Below are positions 58,899-64,000 of a DNA stretch of 64,000 nucleotides, one piece after another. The stretch is taken from the NCBI GenBank assembly GCA_903835235.1, contig CAILMF010000070.1, positions 38,836 through 102,835 on the forward strand, written 5' to 3'. This stretch comes from an uncultured Rhodospirillales bacterium (GTDB lineage: Bacteria; Pseudomonadota; Alphaproteobacteria; Acetobacterales; Acetobacteraceae). The position numbers and the translations under genes are program-made. Position 1 is the first letter of the stretch. Every line of letters starts with the position of its first letter. The notes under the pieces are model-generated. The model made no database searches, was not told the origin of the DNA, and saw nothing but the letters and a program-made list of their open reading frames with translations.

Positions 58899-59621
58899 GT
58901 GGCGAGCTGGTCGGTGGACAAATCGGGGCGCTTTCCGCAGCGGCTCTTCCTGCGTGCATCCGAGATCGACCGCGACTGCGAGCGGCTGGTGACGACCTTC
59001 CTGCAGCAGCGATACGGCCAGGTCCGCTTCCCAATCACGACCAACGACCTCACGATCCTGGTCGAGCAGCACTGCACCAGCCTTAACCCGTACGCAGACC
59101 TCTCCGACGAAGGCGATGACGTCGAGGGAATGACGTGTTTCCTTCCCGGCGAAATGCCGGAGATCCTCATCTCCGTGCTGCTGACGGAGCAGTCAAACCG
59201 AGAGAATCGGCTTCGCACGACGCTGGCGCATGAACTGGGCCACGCCTTCTACCACCGGGCGGTCTTTGATCAGCTGTTCGCCGCGCCACCCCATATGTTC
59301 GAGGCCGCGCGTGCCGAGCCACGGACCGTCTGCAAGCGCGGAACAATGGTGGACAGTGGTGAGTTCGATTGGTTGGAATGGCAGGCTGGTTACGTCAGCG
59401 GCGCCATCCTGATGCCTGCCCAGCAGGTGCGTCGGACGGTCGGGGACCTTCTCCGGGGCCAGGGTATCCATGGGGCTGCCGTCGTCGGCACACAGCCGGC
59501 CGCCGATGCCGAGCGGCATACCGTCACCAGCTTCCAGGTCTCCGCAGAGGCGGCACGGGTTCGGCTGCGGAAACTCGGCCTCGTTGCGGATTCGGCAGGG
59601 CCTCCCACGCTGTTCGGCTGA
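58899..59621 (+). CDS. ImmA/IrrE-family zinc metallopeptidase
   Basis: The 240-residue protein has the zinc-peptidase motif AHELGHAFYH (HELGH at residues 111-115) with a downstream Glu-containing EWQAGYVSGAILMPAQQVR that provides the third ligand and substrate pocket. N-terminal residues (SEIDRDCERLVTTFLQ) form a helical lead. Such peptidases degrade the partner XRE repressor after DNA damage or another trigger. The start is a GTG at 58899, 11 bases after the XRE gene; an overlapping ATG in another frame is not used. Two unrecognised proteins follow on the same strand. Confidence 0.88.
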   Translation: MASWSVDKSGRFPQRLFLRASEIDRDCERLVTTFLQQRYGQVRFPITTNDLTILVEQHCTSLNPYADLSDEGDDVEGMTCFLPGEMPEILISVLLTEQSNRENRLRTTLAHELGHAFYHRAVFDQLFAAPPHMFEAARAEPRTVCKRGTMVDSGEFDWLEWQAGYVSGAILMPAQQVRRTVGDLLRGQGIHGAAVVGTQPAADAERHTVTSFQVSAEAARVRLRKLGLVADSAGPPTLFG

Positions 59622-59738
59622 GTCGCCGAGACTACGCTTGTTTGCGTATTTTTTCGCTTGTCTTCGCACATGGAATCTTGATACGCAGATTAGCGGAGCG
59701 CCGGATTCTCTGGCGCGGCCCTGATCGAAAGACCACCT

Positions 59739-60905
59739 GTGCCGACAGTCCCGGATTTCATCCGGAGCACGCCTCCGGCGTCGCTCCGTTCCTATTTCAC
59801 GTTCATCCAGGCCGAGATGCCGCCTGATGTAGTGTGGGAGGGCGCTGCCAACGAAGTCGTACCGCCCTTGCTGCGGGCGGTGGATGCGATGCACGACGCC
59901 GAGCGACTGCGCGTGATGAACGACGCCGACCGCGTCGGTGCGATGACCGACGAGGCCGGCCAGGCCGCGCTCTACTCGATTACAAATTCAGCCGACATTC
60001 TGGACTCCTTGGAAAACGCGCATGCCCGGGCGCTGTGGATGTTCCTCAAGGACCCCAGCGGTTTCGGTCACGCCGAGGAGGTCCGCTACGCGGATGACCG
60101 CCGCTATGGCCGCATGTGGGACGGCTTCGAGTGCCTGCCAGGCCTGACAGTGCCCCGCGACGGCGATCACTACACGGCATTCAAGGCGTCAATCGCCGCG
60201 CACTTCGACACGAAGCATGTCGAGGTCGAAATCTGCGACCGGTCCCGCCCCGCGCTGGATGGAGAGCATGCGGCACTGATCCAGGCCGCCATCTACCGCG
60301 AGGGCCGCGCCGGTGACCGCCGCGCCTTCGTCAATGGAAAATTGGACCGGCTCCCCTTCCGCCCGGTTGTCGAGGCCGCCATCACCTACGAACCAGCCAA
60401 CGGCACCATCGAGGTGGTCGCACAGGCCCGGGAGACCCGCGAAGACTTGGTGCGCCTGTTCGCCGAGCACATGCTGGGCGCGCCGTTCGAGGGCGAGCGC
60501 ATCCCTATCCGCCAGTACTCCCTGGACCACCTGCTGCAGCCCTTCGATTTCCCGACGGATGTTGAGGACAACATCGAATCCGTAAAGGTGACGTTGCTGC
60601 GGGTGATGCCCTACGAAACGCAGGGCGAGCGCGTGACACTGGAATGCATGCGAGGTGCGGAGCGGAACATCTGGCAGATGGCGCAGGCGCGCTTTGGTGA
60701 CACCGATCCACTCGCTGGCGGCTACAAGATCACCCAGGCCCGCTTCACCATCAAGTTTCAAGCGACGCCAGGGGTGCGCGGCGGTCGGACGCTGCCGGTC
60801 ACGATCTCGATGCCGAAGGGCTGCGATTTGAAGGACCGCACCGACCGGGAACGGCTGGTCGGTGAGAAGTACCTGAAGCGCTGGCGGATGCTGCGGGATG
60901 TCTGA
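59739..60905 (+). CDS. Uncharacterised 388-residue protein, cassette member
   Basis: I recognise no family. The protein begins (GTG start) MPTVPDFIRSTPPASLRSYFTFIQAEMPPDVVWEG and is mostly alternating helix and strand with no membrane segment. A region YSITNSADILDSLENAHARALWMFLKD looks helical, and the second half (AITYEPANGTIEVVAQARETREDLVRLFAEHMLG, TLECMRGAERNIWQMAQ) contains longer strands. It overlaps the next gene by eight bases. It follows the XRE-ImmA pair by 117 bp, so the pair probably controls it; a toxin, effector or receptor role is only inference. Confidence 0.6.
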   Translation: MPTVPDFIRSTPPASLRSYFTFIQAEMPPDVVWEGAANEVVPPLLRAVDAMHDAERLRVMNDADRVGAMTDEAGQAALYSITNSADILDSLENAHARALWMFLKDPSGFGHAEEVRYADDRRYGRMWDGFECLPGLTVPRDGDHYTAFKASIAAHFDTKHVEVEICDRSRPALDGEHAALIQAAIYREGRAGDRRAFVNGKLDRLPFRPVVEAAITYEPANGTIEVVAQARETREDLVRLFAEHMLGAPFEGERIPIRQYSLDHLLQPFDFPTDVEDNIESVKVTLLRVMPYETQGERVTLECMRGAERNIWQMAQARFGDTDPLAGGYKITQARFTIKFQATPGVRGGRTLPVTISMPKGCDLKDRTDRERLVGEKYLKRWRMLRDV

Positions 60906-61833
60906 AGAACCGCCCCGGCTTTCCGCCGAGGCTATCGCGCTGCTTCTCGAGGTGCTTGAGCTGGAGGAACCCTTTCTGAGCGGGGCCGTGGCGGAGATGT
61001 CGCCCGGCCTCGTTTCACAATTGCGCGCCAGGGGGCTGCTGGTGCCCCACGGTCACGAGACCGTCTCGGCATCGCTCGCGGATCACGACGACGTGCCGGT
61101 GACGTTGATTCGATCGGCGAAGGCGGGCGGGCTTGCCTATTTCAGCCCGTCCGGTGGCTTGATCGCGGTTCCGGCTGCGCGGCTGGCGCGGCATCGCGTG
61201 GAGATCAACAACACCCTCGCCGCCCTTGGAACTGATCTGGCGCTTCCTTCCACGCGCACGCCGCGGCCATTGATCGAAGGCGTCCTTTGGGAGATCGGCG
61301 ATGCCCGCCTGGGCAGGCGAACGGCACGTGTCCAGACATGGTTGGCGCGCCGAATGTGGCACCCTGCGGTGAGGGCTCAGGTCGCGTCCGCAGTACAGGC
61401 ACGGCCCTATCCGCGGGATGTCATCATTCTTTGCTCCAGTCGCGCCGCCCGACTTCAAGGGGTGGCCTTGCCTGGCACGATCCTGGTGCCGATCCGCGAC
61501 GTGCTAGCCGCCGAAGACTGCCTGGCGGTGAGCGGCGAGATTCTCGATGCCCGCATGCGCGGCGTGCCGGTCGCAGTCAGCCCAGCGGCCGTGGCACTTT
61601 CGCCTGATGGAACGCAGCTGCGTATCGGAGGTGGGGATCCGATCTTCTTCAGGTCGGACGACCAGATCGCCGCCATCCGCAAGCTGGTCGAAGCGTTCCA
61701 CGCTGGCACCGGGGTCCCAATAGGTGAGCTGACCCATCATGGAACCCTCCGACGTCTCTTTGGCGGGGAGAAGTGGTCGTTGCTGCAGCCCCACGTGAAG
61801 GCCGTGAACCGGCTCTGGAGCATCCGGCTGTAG
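60898..61833 (+). CDS. Uncharacterised 311-residue protein, cassette member
   Basis: I recognise no family. The protein opens MSEEPPRLSAEAIALLLEVLELEEPFLSGAVAEMSPGLVSQLRARG, likely a winged-helix-like or helical domain, followed by GGLAYFSPSGGLIAVPAARLARHRVEINNTLAALG and a later VIILCSSRAARLQGVALPGTILVPIRDVL. The C-terminal part with DDQIAAIRKLVEAFHAG may be an interaction region. It is coupled to the 388-residue gene by an 8-base overlap, so the two gene products are expected to work together. Real function cannot be deduced. Confidence 0.6.
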   Translation: MSEEPPRLSAEAIALLLEVLELEEPFLSGAVAEMSPGLVSQLRARGLLVPHGHETVSASLADHDDVPVTLIRSAKAGGLAYFSPSGGLIAVPAARLARHRVEINNTLAALGTDLALPSTRTPRPLIEGVLWEIGDARLGRRTARVQTWLARRMWHPAVRAQVASAVQARPYPRDVIILCSSRAARLQGVALPGTILVPIRDVLAAEDCLAVSGEILDARMRGVPVAVSPAAVALSPDGTQLRIGGGDPIFFRSDDQIAAIRKLVEAFHAGTGVPIGELTHHGTLRRLFGGEKWSLLQPHVKAVNRLWSIRL

Positions 61834-61839
61834 CTGGAT

Positions 61840-61882
61840 TTCTCCCTTTTCTTCTCCCTAGCGCCACCTCGTTCTTCTCCCT
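61840..61882. promoter_or_regulatory. Three phased TTCTCCCT direct repeats before the AlpA-like gene
   Basis: Identical octamers start at 61840, 61852 and 61875, giving spacings of 12 and 23 bp (about one and two helical turns) just upstream of an AlpA/excisionase-type HTH gene. This is a plausible operator. Confidence 0.6.
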
Positions 61883-61935
61883 GCCCTGAAGCGATGTTCC
61901 CCGCGGTTGTTCGAACCGACGCGAGGGAAATCCTG

Positions 61936-62148
61936 ATGGCATTCAAGCATTTGACGCAGGCGGAGGTGGCACGCCGCTGGTGCCTCAGCCCCCGCACGTT
62001 GGAGCGCTGGCGCTGGCTCGGCCAGGGGCCGCGCTTCCTGAAGATCGGCGGCCGCGTTGCCTATCGCCTCGAGGACATCGAGGCGTTCGAGGCGGCGCAG
62101 ATCCGGACCATCAGCAGCGGCACGGGGGAGTATCACCCCGCTGCTTGA
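61936..62148 (+). CDS. AlpA/excisionase-like HTH protein
   Basis: The 70-residue protein has a MerR/AlpA-like winged helix-turn-helix: HLTQAEVARRWCLSPRTLERWRWLGQGPRFLKIGGRVAYRLEDIEAFEA, then a short tail. Proteins of this kind act as excisionases or activators of the recombinase in prophages and islands. The ATG at 61936 has GAGGGA eight bases upstream. It lies in the same direction as the following phage-like genes with 147 bp to the next, and follows three octamer repeats that may bind it or another regulator. Confidence 0.88.
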   Translation: MAFKHLTQAEVARRWCLSPRTLERWRWLGQGPRFLKIGGRVAYRLEDIEAFEAAQIRTISSGTGEYHPAA

Positions 62149-62295
62149 GCGCACTCGGCCTTCCTGCCGGGTCTTCCTGGGAATGCAACACCGCCACGAG
62201 GCGGAAATACCAGGACGGTCAGCTCCGCCGCGTCGGGGCCCGGCAGTACCTTCAACGACGGAACCGGAGCGCGACGACGAAGGAGTCACGCTTCC

Positions 62296-62598
62296 ATGTT
62301 CAAAGCCAAACCGCCACCGCTCGACCAGTTGCGCCAATCCTATGGGATGGCGTCGCTGCCCGACTGCATTAAGACCGATGCCGTCGGCGCATACGGCCAC
62401 GCGGACAGCAAGCCGATCGGCCAGGCCACGATCGACGACATTGCCTTCGCCATCCAGGCGCTGAGCACCGACAGCACTACGCTCTTCAGGCGGCTCGACG
62501 CGTTGCGCCAGTTGCATGATCGCGCCCGGTGCGCCGGCGGCCTCGGCGCGGACCTAGCAATTGACAGCGCCATGCGGATCCAGGAGGGCGGCCGTTGA
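62296..62598 (+). CDS. Small phage-like protein of unknown function
   Basis: This 100-residue protein begins MFKAKPPPLDQLRQSYGMASLPDCIKTDAVGAYGHADSKP and is helical in the second half (TIDDIAFAIQALSTDSTTLFRRLDALRQLHDRARCAGG). It overlaps the ATPase gene start by four bases (TTGA), so it is translationally coupled to it. No known domain. Small genes of this size often lie between the regulatory and recombination genes of phage-like elements. Confidence 0.62.
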   Translation: MFKAKPPPLDQLRQSYGMASLPDCIKTDAVGAYGHADSKPIGQATIDDIAFAIQALSTDSTTLFRRLDALRQLHDRARCAGGLGADLAIDSAMRIQEGGR

Positions 62599-63497
62599 GC
62601 GCGCCCTTCTCCCAGACGCAGCCGGGCAGGCTGCGCATCGTCACCGCCGACGAGCGGCTGGCCGAACCCCGCGGCGTCAAGGCGGTGATCTTCGGCAAGA
62701 GCGGCATCGGCAAGACCTCGCTGCTGTGGACCCTGCCGGCGGAGAGCACGCTCTTCGTCGATCTGGAGGCGGGTGACCTCGCGGTGCAGGGCTGGCCTGG
62801 CGCTGCGGTGCGGCCGCGCACCTGGGAGGAATGCCGCGACCTGGCGCTGTTCCTCGCCGGCCCCAACCCGGCGCTGCGTGACGAGCAGCCTTATTCGGTC
62901 GCCCAGCATGCGCGGGTGCTGCAGGATTATGGCGACCCGGCGCAGGCCGAGGCGTTTCGCACGCTGTTCATCGACAGCATCACGGTGGCCGGCCGGCTCT
63001 GCTTCCAGTGGTGCCGCGGCCAGCCCGAGGCCTTCTCCGAGCGCACCGGCAAGCCGGATGTGCGTGGCGCCTACGGCCTGCATGGCCGCGAGATGCTGGC
63101 CTGGCTGACCCACCTGCAGCACGCCCGTGGTCGCAACGTGATCTTCGTCGGCATCCTCGATGAGCGCACCGACGACTTCAACCGCAAGATCTACGTGCCG
63201 CAGATCGACGGTAGCAAGACCGGCCTCGAACTCCCCGGCATCGTCGATCAGGTCATCACCATGGCCGAGATCAAGCCGGAAGTGGCTGCCGGCGAGAAGC
63301 CTGTGCCGCCACTGCGGGCGCTGGTCTGCCAGACCATCAATCAGTGGGGTTACCCGGCCAAGGACCGCTCCGGCCGGCTCGACCTGCTGGAGCCGCCGCA
63401 TCTCGGCCGGCTCTTCGAGAAGATCGCTGGCCCGGCCCGCCCGCTGGCCGAGCGCCTCGCCGCTCCCACCGATCCCACCACCACGCCCACGGCCTGA
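62595..63497 (+). CDS. Phage-type AAA ATPase (AAA_24-like)
   Basis: The 300-residue P-loop NTPase has Walker A KAVIFGKSGIGKTSLLW, the Walker B/sensor strand STLFVDLEAGDLAV and, later, RTLFIDSITVAGRLCFQW with GRNVIFVGILDERTDD, the arrangement of AAA_24 proteins associated with phage recombination genes. It ends in a proline-rich tail. The start is a TTG at 62595, with GGAGGG upstream and a 4-base overlap with the preceding gene. It may load a recombinase or partner protein, such as the DUF669-like protein that follows. Confidence 0.85.
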   Translation: MSAPFSQTQPGRLRIVTADERLAEPRGVKAVIFGKSGIGKTSLLWTLPAESTLFVDLEAGDLAVQGWPGAAVRPRTWEECRDLALFLAGPNPALRDEQPYSVAQHARVLQDYGDPAQAEAFRTLFIDSITVAGRLCFQWCRGQPEAFSERTGKPDVRGAYGLHGREMLAWLTHLQHARGRNVIFVGILDERTDDFNRKIYVPQIDGSKTGLELPGIVDQVITMAEIKPEVAAGEKPVPPLRALVCQTINQWGYPAKDRSGRLDLLEPPHLGRLFEKIAGPARPLAERLAAPTDPTTTPTA

Positions 63498-63508
63498 CGG
63501 AGACCACC

Positions 63509-64000
63509 ATGGCTTCCTGGAACGACTACAACGACGCCCAGCAGAACCCGAACCTGATCCCCAAGGGCACCATCGCCAAGGTGCGCCTAACCATCCGGCC
63601 GGGCGGCTTCGACGACCCGAGCCAGGGTTGGACTGGCGGCTTTGCCACCCACGGCAGCACCGGCGCGGTCTACCTCAACGGCGAGTTCACCGTGCTGGAG
63701 GGGCCCTACGCGAAGAGGAAGATCTTCACTCTGATCGGGCTGCACAGCCCCAAGGGGCCGGAGTGGGCGAGCATGGGCCGCAGCTTCGTGCGGGCCATGC
63801 TGAACTCGGCCCGCGGCATCTCCGACAAGGATGTCTCGCCGCAGGCGCAGGCCGCCCGCCGCATCAGCGGCTTTGCCGATCTCGATGGGCTGGAGTTCGT
63901 GGCCAAGATCGAGCACGGCACCGATGCCGGCGGCGAGACCAAGAACGAAATCCGCAGCGCGGTGACGCCGGACCACCGCGACTACGCCCAGGCCATGGGC
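63509..64000 (+). CDS. DUF669-like phage protein, 3' end outside window
   Basis: The first 164 codons of this protein are visible; it is open at the right edge. It starts MASWNDYNDAQQNPNLIPKGTIAKVRLTIRPGGFDDPSQGWTGGF and continues with AVYLNGEFTVLEGPYAKRKIFTLIGLHSPKGPEWASMGRSFVRAMLNSARG. This resembles single-stranded DNA-binding or DUF669-type proteins found after AAA_24 ATPases in phages. The assignment rests on the opening pattern and context and is weak. It lies 11 bp after the AAA gene. Confidence 0.62.
   Translation, partial: MASWNDYNDAQQNPNLIPKGTIAKVRLTIRPGGFDDPSQGWTGGFATHGSTGAVYLNGEFTVLEGPYAKRKIFTLIGLHSPKGPEWASMGRSFVRAMLNSARGISDKDVSPQAQAARRISGFADLDGLEFVAKIEHGTDAGGETKNEIRSAVTPDHRDYAQAMG

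Larger units (their letters stand above)
46031..64000. mobile_element. Genomic island/phage-like element inserted downstream of tRNA-Ser (right end outside window)
   Basis: From the tRNA 3' end onward the gene content changes from core metabolism to DNA modification, defence, a large serine recombinase with its accessory genes, a repressor/protease pair and phage-like replication genes, and the 46.5-47.4 kb part is visibly richer in A+T. I cannot find the matching right attachment site because it must lie beyond 64,000 or inside the unreadable repeats. The defence cassette and recombinase module may have been acquired separately. Confidence 0.7.

Noticed and set aside
58895..59086. Plus-strand frame starting MRGELVGG with an ATG four bases before the ImmA start
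   Set aside because: It covers the same DNA as the ImmA/IrrE gene in another frame; the GTG frame carries HELGH.
56230..64000. Complete prophage with structural genes
   Set aside because: No capsid, tail, portal, terminase or lysis gene is visible up to the window edge; only regulatory and recombination genes are seen.

Overview
The window looks like chromosome from a high-GC alphaproteobacterium of the Acetobacteraceae (Roseomonas-like). The reasons are a scattered but extensive hopanoid gene set (shc, hpnA, hpnB, hpnG, hpnH, hpnM, hpnN with ispH), several Bug/TctC-type periplasmic solute receptors, a SoxCD-like sulfite dehydrogenase pair, an IalB-family protein and the uniformly GC-rich coding. 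The species call is inference; no rRNA is present.

Bases 1-46 kb are core chromosome. From left to right: two coupled genes (one a degenerate EAL-like protein), a PPP-type phosphatase, an HldE-like protein whose nucleotidyltransferase half is degenerate, and soxC with a monoheme cytochrome. Next come CoA-dehydrogenase, SDR and Bug-receptor genes, then a MATE pump with an HxlR regulator that has a conspicuous palindromic operator. These are followed by glucokinase, an enolase-superfamily enzyme, an acyl-CoA dehydrogenase pathway piece (hydroxyacyl-CoA dehydrogenase, etfA, etfB) and an oxidoreductase-P450-glycosyltransferase operon that converges on hpnN-copD-copC. After ispH-hpnH comes an operon-like block of paralogous lipoproteins, a gene-fragment relic and a bacterial ionotropic-glutamate-receptor-like protein. 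Then come an acyl-CoA synthetase, a two-domain PPC protein, amino-acid and Bug receptors, hpnG, ialB, shc, hpnBA, hpnM, a peroxiredoxin, and a YqgE protein that ends at a tRNA-Ser gene.

From the tRNA-Ser 3' end to the right edge the sequence looks like a mobile island. Its first part is a compact DNA-modification/defence cassette. On one side are a Dcm-type cytosine methyltransferase and a Vsr endonuclease. Divergent from them are four genes linked by 4-base overlaps: a MORC/MutL-like GHKL ATPase, a Z1-domain helicase-like ATPase, a PD-(D/E)XK (DUF4420-like) nuclease and an AIPR-family protein. This gene combination was noted by comparative genomics of MutL/MORC-linked restriction systems; its mechanism is not something I can state from sequence.

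Next is a four-gene large serine recombinase operon (small ORF, DUF2924-like, recombinase, HTH protein). After it comes an XRE repressor / ImmA-IrrE protease pair followed by two proteins I do not recognise (388 and 311 aa), a candidate undescribed module. The window ends with phage-like genes (AlpA-like HTH, AAA ATPase, DUF669-like protein), the last cut by the window edge.

Non-coding structure is rich. There is a 41-bp dispersed repeat (three copies, one abutting a truncated gene), a palindromic element in two places, a five-hairpin array, several in-frame 12-bp minisatellites, a 25-bp tandem array running into the end of hpnB, and a phased triple repeat before the AlpA-like gene.
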